From NCBI GenBank assembly GCA_030531285.1, contig JAUNNW010000096.1, positions 1 to 5,472 of the forward strand: a DNA stretch of 5,472 nt. The letters run 5' to 3'. How positions within the stretch are numbered: the stretch's first letter is position 1; each line of letters begins with the position of its first letter. This DNA comes from Synergistaceae bacterium (GTDB lineage Bacteria; Synergistota; Synergistia; Synergistales; Synergistaceae). Below the pieces are notes generated by a model that was not told where the DNA came from, made no database searches, and worked only from the letters and a program-made list of their open reading frames with translations. Shown piece by piece: positions 1-5,180 of the stretch. Made by a program: the position numbers and the translations under genes.

Positions 1-132
1 AAGCTCTGCAAGCGCGGAACGCACAAAAGCGGCGTCGGGAATTTTATCCGCGCCTGTTATTTTGTTCTGGTTGCAGTACACGCACCGTCCCGGACATGCC
101 GCGAACGGCAGAAAGAACGGAAACTTCTTCAT
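1..132 (-). CDS. Radical SAM protein, N-terminal fragment (Elp3-like/COG1243 style)
   Basis: The minus strand opens with ATG at 132-130 and reads without a stop for 44 codons to the window edge, so this is the 5' part of a longer gene. Residues 13-20 contain the CX3CX2C motif (C13, C17, C20) that binds the SAM-cleaving 4Fe-4S cluster. It is followed at once by NQNKITG, a context I associate with the Elp3-like radical SAM proteins (COG1243) of Firmicutes and relatives, which typically begin with a short leader and then 'CP..C.(F/Y)CNQ..I.G'. A purine-rich AAGGGA about ten bases upstream can serve as ribosome binding site. The gene is divergent from the transglycosylase at 193 and shares a 60-bp promoter spacer with it. 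Radical SAM membership is well supported. The subfamily, and so the reaction, is only suggested because the rest of the protein is outside the window. Confidence 0.82.
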   Translation of the reverse strand, partial: MKKFPFFLPFAACPGRCVYCNQNKITGADKIPDAAFVRSALAEL

Positions 133-157
133 CCCAAAATTCCCTTCAGCATTTATG

Positions 158-186
158 CTGTAATTATACCTCAGCAGCGTTATAAT
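158..186 (+). promoter_or_regulatory. Candidate promoter for the first transglycosylase gene
   Basis: A perfect TATAAT sits at 181-186, only six bases before the ATG at 193. A start site about seven bases downstream of the -10 would fall on or beside the ATG, so the transcript would be leaderless or nearly so. The -35 region (about 158-163, CTGTAA) is poor. Consistent with a leaderless message, no properly spaced Shine-Dalgarno precedes the ATG; the only purine run, AGGG at 187-190, is two bases away. Confidence 0.45.
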
Positions 187-191
187 AGGGT
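163..191 (-). promoter_or_regulatory. Candidate promoter for the radical SAM gene
   Basis: Read on the minus strand, a perfect TATAAT lies at 168-163, about 30 bases upstream of the ATG at 132. No good -35 hexamer is present at 17-18 bp spacing; the sequence near 186-191 reads ACCCTA. The -10 match and its position fit a short leader. This box faces and nearly abuts the plus-strand TATAAT at 181-186. Confidence 0.5.
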
Positions 192-192
192 C

Positions 193-1053
193 ATGAAGAA
201 AAGAAGATCACATTCAGGCTGCATATTGTCTGCTGTACTGCTGTTTGCGGCGTTTTTCTGCGCATACAAATTTCCTTCGTACGTAAAGGAAGAACGCGGA
301 AAGCTTGCAGTGCGGTGGAACAGAGGCTGTGCGGCGTGGAAAGAAAAAAAATATTCTGCTGCGGAGAAATACTGGAATCCGGCACCGTTTAAACTGTTTC
401 TGCTGCGCCGGCCGGCAAAATTTCTGTACTGGCGGGCAGAAGCGCTGGAGAAACTTGACAGAAAAGAGGAGTCCGCAACTGTCCGCAGCAGATTGCTGTC
501 GAAATATCCTACGGATTACTATGCTTTTCTGCTTGTTCCGCACGCCGGAGGGGTGAACGCCGATAACAGAAAATCGCTTTTTGAAGAGGCAGAGAACAAT
601 TTCAGAATGCCGTTTGAAGAAGAAGTGCTGGCAGCCGAAAAAAGAAGCGGTGTTGACAGAGCGCTGATTTGGGCGGTAATGAAGCGGGAAAGCAAATTTA
701 ACAAACAGGCTGTCAGCGCTTCCGGCGCGGTGGGACTTATGCAGCTTATGCCGTCGACTGCGGCTGAAACGGCGGAGAAAGAGGGTATCTCAAATGTTAA
801 TCTGTACAGCCCGTACGAAAATATCCTGCTTGGCGCCCTGCAGCTGAAAACTCTGCTCAAACGGTTCGGCGGCGACACTGTTTCAGCGCTTGGCGCCTAT
901 AACGCAGGTCCGGCAAAGGTCAGCGCCTGGCATAAAAATTTTGGGAACGGAAAATTCTGGCTTGAAGAAATACCGTATGCCGAAACAAGAGAATTTATAC
1001 GCTGCGTTTTTGAAAATTATTCCGTGTACAAAATGATTTTGACAGAACGCTGA
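193..1053 (+). CDS. Membrane-anchored lytic transglycosylase, SLT domain (Slt70-like)
   Basis: This 286-residue protein should cleave the MurNAc-GlcNAc bond of peptidoglycan on the outer face of the cytoplasmic membrane. Residues 1-9 are basic and about 10-28 are hydrophobic, giving a signal anchor or uncleaved signal peptide. Residues about 35-110 are helical and TPR-like (AAWKEKKYSAAEKYW, FLYWRAEALEKL), as in the shoulder of Slt70-type enzymes. The SLT domain covers about 140-280: E166 in MKRES is the expected catalytic acid, followed by GLMQLMPSTA (181-190), AYNAGP (235-240) and the C-terminal PYAETREFIR segment typical of family 1A. It is much shorter than Slt70 (over 600 residues), so it is a minimal form. 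No better start is available: there is no further in-frame ATG before M139, and this one keeps the membrane segment. The end of the gene carries the -35 of the thi promoter. Family call firm; exact biological role unknown. Confidence 0.9.
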   Translation: MKKRRSHSGCILSAVLLFAAFFCAYKFPSYVKEERGKLAVRWNRGCAAWKEKKYSAAEKYWNPAPFKLFLLRRPAKFLYWRAEALEKLDRKEESATVRSRLLSKYPTDYYAFLLVPHAGGVNADNRKSLFEEAENNFRMPFEEEVLAAEKRSGVDRALIWAVMKRESKFNKQAVSASGAVGLMQLMPSTAAETAEKEGISNVNLYSPYENILLGALQLKTLLKRFGGDTVSALGAYNAGPAKVSAWHKNFGNGKFWLEEIPYAETREFIRCVFENYSVYKMILTER

Positions 1054-1067
1054 CAGAATTGTATAGT
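1039..1067 (+). promoter_or_regulatory. Sigma-70-type promoter of the thi operon
   Basis: TTGACA at 1039-1044 is a perfect -35 match, and TATAGT at 1062-1067 matches the -10 consensus at five of six positions, with exactly 17 bp between them. The -35 lies in the last codons of the upstream transglycosylase gene (stop at 1051-1053), so promoter and gene end overlap. Initiation would be near 1074, just ahead of the TPP aptamer. This is the best promoter match in the window. Confidence 0.8.
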
Positions 1068-1086
1068 ATCCGCTGGTGAATAACGA

Positions 1087-1169
1087 TGCGGGGGTACCGT
1101 GCACGGGCACGGTTGAGAAGGCAGACGCCTACCCTTTGAACCTGTAGGTTAATACCTGCGCAGGGAGCA
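1087..1169 (+). promoter_or_regulatory. TPP riboswitch (THI element) aptamer
   Basis: The leader shows the THI-box landmarks in order: GGGGTACC, TGAGA (1114-1118), ACCCTTTGAACCTG (1131-1144), TAATACCTGCGCAGGGAG. Helices can be paired by eye: P2 GGGT (1092-1095) with ACCC (1131-1134); P3 ACCGTGC (1096-1102) with GCACGGT (1107-1113), 7 bp perfect; optional P3a AGGC (1119-1122) with GCCT (1127-1130); P4 CCTG (1141-1144) with CAGG (1161-1164); P5 AGGT (1146-1149) with ACCT (1154-1157). P1 looks weak, only TGC/GCA (1087-1089 with 1167-1169). TGAGA is the pyrimidine-binding segment of the aptamer. Location just upstream of thiM-thiE agrees with feedback control by thiamine pyrophosphate. Confidence 0.96.
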
Positions 1170-1180
1170 AAAGAAAGTCT

Positions 1181-1200
1181 GCCGCGAGGCGGCTTTTTGT
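1181..1200 (+). terminator. Riboswitch-controlled intrinsic terminator
   Basis: A GC hairpin GCCGC (1181-1185), loop GAG, GCGGC (1189-1193) is followed by TTTTTGTTTT. It sits between the TPP aptamer and the thiM ribosome binding site, as expected for a transcription-attenuation riboswitch. The 5' arm overlaps GTCTGCC (1177-1183), which is perfectly complementary to GGCAGAC (1120-1126) in the P3a arm of the aptamer, a plausible antiterminator. Confidence 0.78.
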
Positions 1201-1215
1201 TTTGGAGATGATATT

Positions 1216-2046
1216 GTGAACAGCGCTGAAATGCAACGCAAAATTCTTTCCGCCATGGGCGCGAAATGGGCGGAGCGCCCGTTTGTGCCGTCCGTCACCA
1301 ATTACGTGACTGCCGGTTTTGTCGCCGATTGTCAGCTTGCAGCCGGCTGCTCGGCTGCAATGCTCAATCTTCCGGACGAAGCCTGCGAAGCCGCCGCAAT
1401 GTGTTCTGCTTTCTACGTCAATCTCGGAACGGTTGTGCCGGTGTACGAAAAGACAATTCCTGCCGTTTGCGAAAAACTTTCGGAGCTGGGCAAACCGTGG
1501 GCGCTTGACCCTGTGGCGGCGGGGCTTGGAGAAACCAGAACAAAACTGTTGCTCGGACTGAAAAAACATAAACCTTCAATAATACGGGGCAATGCTTCTG
1601 AAATAATCAATTTGGCGCGGCTTTGGGAATTGCGTGACGGTGATTTTTCATGCGGAATGGTTGATTCGTCCAACGCGGCAGAAGACGCCGTGGATTCGGC
1701 AGTACTTCTTGCGAGATACACGGGAGGGGCAGCGGCTGTCTCGGGAAGCATTGATTACGTTACCGACGGCATCGTTACGGCGGCATCGTACGGCGGTTCG
1801 CCGCTGATGGGACGCGGAACGGGATACGGCTGCGCACTCGGCGGCATTGCCGCGTTCTGCCTTGCGTTTGCCGAACCGTTCACTGCCGCGCTCTGCGCTG
1901 TCAACGCGTTTAATTATGCCGGAAAACGCGCGGAGAAAAAATGCGCGGGAACGGGAAGTTTCAGATCGGCGTTTATAGACGAGTTGTTCTGTATGACCGC
2001 AGAAAAAATTGCACACAATCCTTTTGAAATCGCAGAATGTCAATGA
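1216..2046 (+). CDS. thiM: Hydroxyethylthiazole kinase
   Basis: ThiM phosphorylates 4-methyl-5-(2-hydroxyethyl)thiazole with ATP in the thiamine salvage route, in the cytoplasm. The 276-residue length is normal. Family signatures are in order: VTNYVT (27-32), YVNLGT (67-72), ALDPVAAG (96-103), IIRGNASEI (122-130), VDSS (149-152), SGSIDYVTDG (176-185) and SPLMGRGTGYGCALG (195-209). C206 corresponds to the conserved cysteine of the usual TGTGC motif, which here reads TGYGC. The protein carries 12 cysteines, a high number. The start is GTG at 1216, chosen because GGAG at 1204-1207 lies eight bases upstream and the family N-terminus fits. It is the first gene after the TPP riboswitch and overlaps thiE by ten bases. 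Identity is firm; the gene symbol is given from motif recognition and context. Confidence 0.94.
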   Translation: MNSAEMQRKILSAMGAKWAERPFVPSVTNYVTAGFVADCQLAAGCSAAMLNLPDEACEAAAMCSAFYVNLGTVVPVYEKTIPAVCEKLSELGKPWALDPVAAGLGETRTKLLLGLKKHKPSIIRGNASEIINLARLWELRDGDFSCGMVDSSNAAEDAVDSAVLLARYTGGAAAVSGSIDYVTDGIVTAASYGGSPLMGRGTGYGCALGGIAAFCLAFAEPFTAALCAVNAFNYAGKRAEKKCAGTGSFRSAFIDELFCMTAEKIAHNPFEIAECQ

Positions 2047-2738
2047 CGAAATTCAATCTGTCGCATTACCTTGTCATAGGTCCTGAAAACTGCGCGTTTA
2101 AGCCTTACGGCGAGGTTGTCGCCGCGGCGGTGCGTGCCGGTTTTACCTGCATTCAGCTGCGCTTGAAAACAGCTTCCGATGCGGAATTTCTCACTCTTGC
2201 GGCTGAAACGGCGCGGATTATTGAGAAATTGGGCAGGCAGGACGAAGTTTCGTTTCTTATCAACGACAGGCCTGACATAGCATTAAAGGCAAGAGCCGCA
2301 GGAATTAAAACTGACGGCGTTCACGTCGGACAATGCGATACTCCGCCTGCCGTATGCAAAAAAATGATAGGAGAAGACGCCATTGCAGGGCTTTCAGCTC
2401 CGCAGGAAAAACTTTTGGAATATCTTGAAAGCGCGGATTTGTCGTGCGTTGATTATTTTGGGCTTGCGCCGCTGCGCGAAACGGAAACGAAAAATGACCT
2501 TGCAAAAAACAGAAACAACAGAACTATTATCCCTGCGATTGAAGAAATCAACGCTTTTGCCGAAAAATCACCGCTGCCGGTCGTAATGGGCGGCGGCGTA
2601 AAAAAAGACGACCTTACGCTGCTTGCCAAAACGGCTCTGTCAGGCTATTTTGTCGTCTCTGCCGTATGCGGCGCGGAAGATCCGTACAAGGCGGCGTCGG
2701 AACTTGTGAACACTTGGAACAGTTGCAGAAACATATAA
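2037..2738 (+). CDS. thiE: Thiamine-phosphate synthase
   Basis: ThiE joins HMP-PP and hydroxyethylthiazole phosphate to form thiamine phosphate with release of pyrophosphate. The 233-residue TIM-barrel protein shows IQLRLK (39-44; usually QLREK), INDRPDIAL (75-83), DGVHVGQCD (93-101), GLSAPQ (118-123), GLAPLRETETKND (142-154), PVVMGGG (181-187) and VVSAV followed by A-E-D-P (206-216). D77 and D101 match the usual metal-binding acidic positions, and R42, K44, S120 and K152 match phosphate-contact positions known for the B. subtilis enzyme. The gene begins inside the end of thiM, either at ATG 2037 or two codons later at ATG 2043, where the overlap becomes the classic ATGA. No strong ribosome binding site is seen, so translational coupling to thiM is likely. 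The second residue of the REK triad is changed to L, but all other motifs are intact. Confidence 0.93.
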   Translation: MSMTKFNLSHYLVIGPENCAFKPYGEVVAAAVRAGFTCIQLRLKTASDAEFLTLAAETARIIEKLGRQDEVSFLINDRPDIALKARAAGIKTDGVHVGQCDTPPAVCKKMIGEDAIAGLSAPQEKLLEYLESADLSCVDYFGLAPLRETETKNDLAKNRNNRTIIPAIEEINAFAEKSPLPVVMGGGVKKDDLTLLAKTALSGYFVVSAVCGAEDPYKAASELVNTWNSCRNI

Positions 2739-2768
2739 ATTGTACAAAATAATAATTTTGCAAAAAAA

Positions 2769-2798
2769 TTGTCAGCGTATCGCTTTGGCAGTTATACT
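2769..2798 (+). promoter_or_regulatory. Candidate distal promoter in the thiE-SLT spacer
   Basis: TTGTCA (2769-2774) and TATACT (2793-2798) each match the consensus hexamers at five of six positions, with 18 bp between them. A transcript starting near 2805 would carry a leader of about 210 bases before the next gene, so this could be a distal promoter for that gene or the start of a small RNA. No terminator supporting the small-RNA option is visible. Confidence 0.45.
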
Positions 2799-2897
2799 CA
2801 GAGTTAAACTTTACAAACAACAACTTTTTGAGACGTAAAACTCAATAATTCTTATTTTTCGTAAACATAATTTGAAAAAATATTATATAACAAATAA

Positions 2898-2912
2898 AAG
2901 TTTGCAAAACTT
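2898..2912. repeat. Inverted repeat AAGTTT-GCA-AAACTT, operator-like
   Basis: AAGTTT (2898-2903) and AAACTT (2907-2912) form a perfect 6-bp inverted repeat around GCA. The right arm overlaps the first two bases of the TTGACG -35 candidate at 2911, so a protein bound here would occlude that promoter. In such AT-rich DNA a short palindrome can arise by chance. Confidence 0.3.
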
Positions 2913-2940
2913 GACGCATTTACAATTTTGCGGTTAAGAT
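2911..2940 (+). promoter_or_regulatory. Candidate proximal promoter for the second transglycosylase gene
   Basis: TTGACG (2911-2916) matches the -35 consensus at five of six positions, and TAAGAT (2935-2940) matches the -10 at four of six, with 18 bp between. Transcription would start near 2947, giving a leader of about 70 bases. An inverted repeat overlaps the -35. Confidence 0.42.
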
Positions 2941-3002
2941 AGATATTGCCTGCTGATATTTTTGACTAAAAGTTGTTCTGACAGCGTTGGGTGCGTTCGT
3001 TT

Positions 3003-3008
3003 GGAGGT
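3003..3008 (+). promoter_or_regulatory. Ribosome binding site GGAGGT that fixes the start at 3015
   Basis: A near-perfect Shine-Dalgarno, GGAGGT, lies six bases before ATG 3015. It rules out the upstream in-frame GTG at 2991, for which the purine run would lie inside the coding region. Confidence 0.85.
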
Positions 3009-3014
3009 AATAAA

Positions 3015-3863
3015 ATGGATATATTTGAAAGAAAAGAAAAGAGGTCTGCGGCGGTGTGTGCGGTTTTGACGGTGCTGTTCTGCCTGTCTGTCGCTGTTTT
3101 CAGTCCTGCTTTTGCCGTTGGCGGCGCAGACGAAAACGTAATCGTTGTTTTTGCCGGCGGAATACAGCATAACGGCGCTTATCGTTCCACCGCGCCTGAA
3201 ACTGCGCCTGAATACCGCCCGCCGATTTTTGTGGCGCCTGTGCGGGAAGAATGTTCAAATGATACGGAAGCAAAGCCGGAGGTCGTTTATTCTGCACCGG
3301 TGCTTAAGGCTCTCAGGTATATGCGTGTTACGCCGGAACATCTTTCCATGTGGGCAGACAAAAGAGAAAACACCGTACTGAAAATCCTGCCGGAACTTCC
3401 TGCCGACCAGCAGCGCAGAATAGCCTGCATAGCGGCATACATATGCGGCTGCAACAGACGGCTGTCTGCGGAAACAGTATGGCGTGAGGCGTGCGCGATG
3501 TATTTTTACGGGAGACAGTACAACGTAGCGCCGGAATTGGTTGCTGCGGTCGCAAAAACGGAAAGCACGTTTAACTGCAGTTCCGTAAGCCGTCACGGCG
3601 CGTGCGGAGTTATGCAGGTGATGTACTCTGTCCACAAGGGCGCTCTTGCCAGGCACGCAATAGTTTCTTCAAGAGATCAGATTTTTGATCCCGAACGCGG
3701 AGTTCATGCGGGCGTGTTCGTTCTTAAAGGCTACGTTAATGCCTGCGGTTCGGTTAAGAAGGGACTTATGCGTTATCTTGGCGGACACTCGAACAAATAT
3801 TACATGAGAGTTCAGAACAACATTACAAAGCTGAGACAAACAGGGGAAAGGCTTGGGTTGTAA
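3015..3863 (+). CDS. Exported SLT-domain lytic transglycosylase, cysteine-rich
   Basis: This 282-residue protein should be exported and act on peptidoglycan. Residues 1-10 are charged, about 11-30 hydrophobic, and AFA at 32-34 makes a good signal peptidase I site. Residues about 35-95 look low in structure and rich in P, E and A; about 96-165 are helical with no recognised domain. The SLT fold starts near 168: YNVAPELVAAVAKTES places the catalytic acid at E183, followed by HGACGVMQVM (194-203) and, in the position of the usual AYN motif, RYLGG with a following YYMRV (253-265). After signal removal eight cysteines remain (80, 138, 144, 146, 160, 188, 197, 244), unusual for this family and possibly disulfide-forming. 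It differs clearly from the Slt70-like enzyme at 193, so the two are not recent duplicates. The gene stands alone between an AT-rich spacer and a strong terminator. Confidence 0.85.
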   Translation: MDIFERKEKRSAAVCAVLTVLFCLSVAVFSPAFAVGGADENVIVVFAGGIQHNGAYRSTAPETAPEYRPPIFVAPVREECSNDTEAKPEVVYSAPVLKALRYMRVTPEHLSMWADKRENTVLKILPELPADQQRRIACIAAYICGCNRRLSAETVWREACAMYFYGRQYNVAPELVAAVAKTESTFNCSSVSRHGACGVMQVMYSVHKGALARHAIVSSRDQIFDPERGVHAGVFVLKGYVNACGSVKKGLMRYLGGHSNKYYMRVQNNITKLRQTGERLGL

Positions 3864-3903
3864 GACTCCTTTCCATGTATTCCAAACAGGGGAAAACAAA
3901 AAA

Positions 3904-3939
3904 ACAAAAATTAACCGGTATGTGCCGGTTAATTTTTGT
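3904..3939. terminator. Strong intrinsic terminator after the second transglycosylase gene, probably bidirectional
   Basis: A perfect 15-bp stem, 3904-3918 with 3925-3939, encloses a six-base loop TATGTG. The GC core is ACCGG/CCGGT. On the plus strand the stem ends in TTTTTGT. On the minus strand it is followed by TTTTTGTTTTTTTG, an even better U-tract, so it could also stop antisense transcription. It lies 41 bases after the stop codon at 3861-3863. Confidence 0.9.
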
Positions 3940-3974
3940 GAAAAAAAACAGATGTGAATTTTTTGTTTCCATAC

Positions 3975-3980
3975 TATAAT
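3975..3980 (+). promoter_or_regulatory. -10 box of the promoter for the FMN oxidoreductase gene
   Basis: A perfect TATAAT lies at 3975-3980, between the preceding terminator and the gene. Initiation near 3987 would give a leader of about 24 bases that still contains the AAAGGAG ribosome binding site (3994-4000). No convincing -35 is found at 16-18 bp spacing, so the promoter may depend on an activator or on other contacts. Confidence 0.6.
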
Positions 3981-4010
3981 TGGTACAGTCTTGAAAGGAG
4001 TTGTTTTGTG

Positions 4011-5030
4011 ATGGATTATAAAGAAGTTCTTGAAAGGGCGAGACCCGAGCTTGGCAAATGCAAGGGCTGCCCGGTATGCAACGGAAAAGCCTGCGGAAAC
4101 CTTGTGCCGGGACCCGGTGCAAAGGGAAGCGGAACGGTTTCAGTGAGAAACTACGACAAATGGCGGGAAATACTGCTCAACATGGATACGATATGCCCAG
4201 GCGGAGAGCGCGATACCTCAATCGAACTGTTTGGAAAGAAATTTGCACTGCCTGTTTTCGCCGGTCCCGTAGGACTTGTACAGGTGCACTACGCGCCGAA
4301 ATACGATGACGTAAGCTACTACGAGGTTCTTGTAAAAAGCTGTGCCGAAGCCGGTATAGCCGCGTTTACCGGAGACGGCGTGGTTGCGGGCGTAATGGAA
4401 AACGGTACGCGTATTATAAAAAACAACGGCGGAATCGGTGTTCCCACAATGAAACCGTGGGGTATAGATGTAATCAAGGGCAAGCTTGACCTTATCCGCA
4501 AATGTGGCTGCTTTGCAATGGCAATGGACATAGACGGAGCAGGACTGCCGTTCCTGAAAGGGCAGACTCCGCCTGCAGGTTCAAAAAGCATCGAAGAACT
4601 TAAAGAAATTATTGACCTTGCAGGAGTTCCGTTCATCGTAAAAGGAATTATGACTGTCAAAGGCGCACTGAAGGCAATGGAAGCAGGGGCGCAGGGCATT
4701 GTTGTTTCAAACCACGGAGGACGGGTCTTGGACGGAGTGCCGTCAACGGCGGAAGTGCTTGAAGAAATAGCCGATGCCGTGAAAGACAAAGTGAAAATCT
4801 TTGTCGACGGCGGCATAAGAAGCGGGCTTGACGTATTCAGAGCGCTCGCTCTCGGCGCGGACGCGGTTATCATCTGCCGCCCGTTTGTCAACGCGTGCTT
4901 TGGCGCAGACGCGGAAGGCATAAAAATCTACATTGACAAAATCGCCGCTGAACTCAAAGACACGATGGAAATGTGCGGCGCGCGCAGCCTTGCTGAAATA
5001 ACGCGCGATATGGTGAGAAAAGCGCTGTAA
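4011..5030 (+). CDS. FMN-dependent alpha-hydroxyacid dehydrogenase/oxidase family protein
   Basis: This 339-residue TIM-barrel flavoprotein belongs to the glycolate oxidase/lactate dehydrogenase (LldD) family, which oxidises 2-hydroxyacids to 2-oxoacids. The signature SNHGGRVLDG (233-242) supplies the catalytic base H235 and substrate arginine R238; K211 in IVKG and D266 in VDGGIRSG are the expected flavin and catalytic contacts, and ALGADAVIICRP (280-291) closes the FMN phosphate site, with C where most members have G. Two features set it apart: an N-terminal CX2CX2CX4C cluster (C17, C20, C23, C28), and GVPTMKPW (143-150) where classical members have a tyrosine-bearing QLYVYKDR-like strand. 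Clostridial relatives I recall share both, so this is a subfamily trait and the substrate is not predictable. ATG 4011 was chosen for AAAGGAG at 3994-4000; GTG 4008 is the close alternative. It has its own promoter and terminator. Confidence 0.88.
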   Translation: MDYKEVLERARPELGKCKGCPVCNGKACGNLVPGPGAKGSGTVSVRNYDKWREILLNMDTICPGGERDTSIELFGKKFALPVFAGPVGLVQVHYAPKYDDVSYYEVLVKSCAEAGIAAFTGDGVVAGVMENGTRIIKNNGGIGVPTMKPWGIDVIKGKLDLIRKCGCFAMAMDIDGAGLPFLKGQTPPAGSKSIEELKEIIDLAGVPFIVKGIMTVKGALKAMEAGAQGIVVSNHGGRVLDGVPSTAEVLEEIADAVKDKVKIFVDGGIRSGLDVFRALALGADAVIICRPFVNACFGADAEGIKIYIDKIAAELKDTMEMCGARSLAEITRDMVRKAL

Positions 5031-5042
5031 GCGGCAAAAAGC

Positions 5043-5093
5043 AAAAACGGCTTGGGAATTATAAAATTATAAAAATCTCCCAAGCCGTTTTTT
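5043..5093 (+). terminator. Intrinsic terminator of the FMN oxidoreductase gene
   Basis: A perfect 15-bp stem pairs 5043-5057 with 5078-5092 (core CGGCTTGGGA/TCCCAAGCCG) and ends in TTTTTT at 5088-5093. The 20-base loop contains an exact tandem repeat of ATTATAAA (5058-5065, 5066-5073). It starts 13 bases after the stop codon at 5028-5030. The A-run on the 5' side makes it symmetric enough to work against minus-strand transcription also. Confidence 0.92.
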
Positions 5094-5126
5094 AATTTGC
5101 CCAAAAATAATTTCAGGTACACTCAA

Positions 5127-5136
5127 CAACGGGCTT
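5127..5136. repeat. Direct repeat CAACGGGCTT, copy 1 (copy 2 at 5375-5384)
   Basis: The ten bases CAACGGGCTT occur at 5127-5136 and again at 5375-5384, 248 bp apart, near the two ends of the candidate RNA region. In both copies the CGGGCTT part is perfectly complementary to AAGCCCG at 5427-5433, so one segment of the minus-strand RNA could pair with either copy. The distal pairing would close the whole structure. Confidence 0.45.
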
Positions 5137-5180
5137 GACTGCCGAAATTTACATTTCGGCACTCTGCCCCTGTTTTTTTT
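5131..5180 (+). terminator. Possible second plus-strand terminator
   Basis: On the plus strand GGGC (5131-5134) can pair with GCCC (5166-5169) around the 8-bp hairpin 5141-5160, and CTG plus a run of eight T (5173-5180) follows. It could back up the terminator at 5043-5093. The same bases pair better on the minus strand, where the loop becomes GUAA and an extra G-U forms, so I favour the RNA interpretation. Confidence 0.25.

Larger units (their letters stand above)
2739..3014. other. AT-rich intergenic spacer between thiE and the second transglycosylase gene
   Basis: This 276-bp stretch is clearly poorer in G and C than the flanking genes and holds no credible reading frame. A weak AT hairpin, CAAAAT (2745-2750) with ATTTTG (2755-2760), follows thiE, but no T-run comes after it, so I do not call a terminator. 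Two candidate promoters and one inverted repeat are listed separately. Confidence 0.7.

Noticed and set aside
1129..1569. A 146-residue open frame on the minus strand across the riboswitch and the start of thiM
   Set aside because: It runs antisense to a conserved aptamer and a well-recognised enzyme and resembles no protein family.
2745..2760. AT hairpin CAAAAT-AATA-ATTTTG as the thi operon terminator
   Set aside because: The stem has almost no GC pairs and is followed by CAAAAAAATT, not a T-run.
2991..3014. In-frame GTG at 2991 as a start for the second transglycosylase
   Set aside because: The ATG at 3015 has GGAGGT six bases upstream and gives a clean signal peptide; the GTG start would place that ribosome binding site inside the coding region.
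3954..4010. In-frame GTG at 3954 as a start for the FMN oxidoreductase
   Set aside because: It lies upstream of the TATAAT at 3975-3980 and of AAAGGAG at 3994-4000, and the extra residues have no family counterpart.
4319..4921. A 200-residue open frame on the minus strand inside the oxidoreductase gene
   Set aside because: It is rich in S, P, T and A as expected of an antisense shadow of a coding region; the plus-strand protein has clear family motifs throughout.
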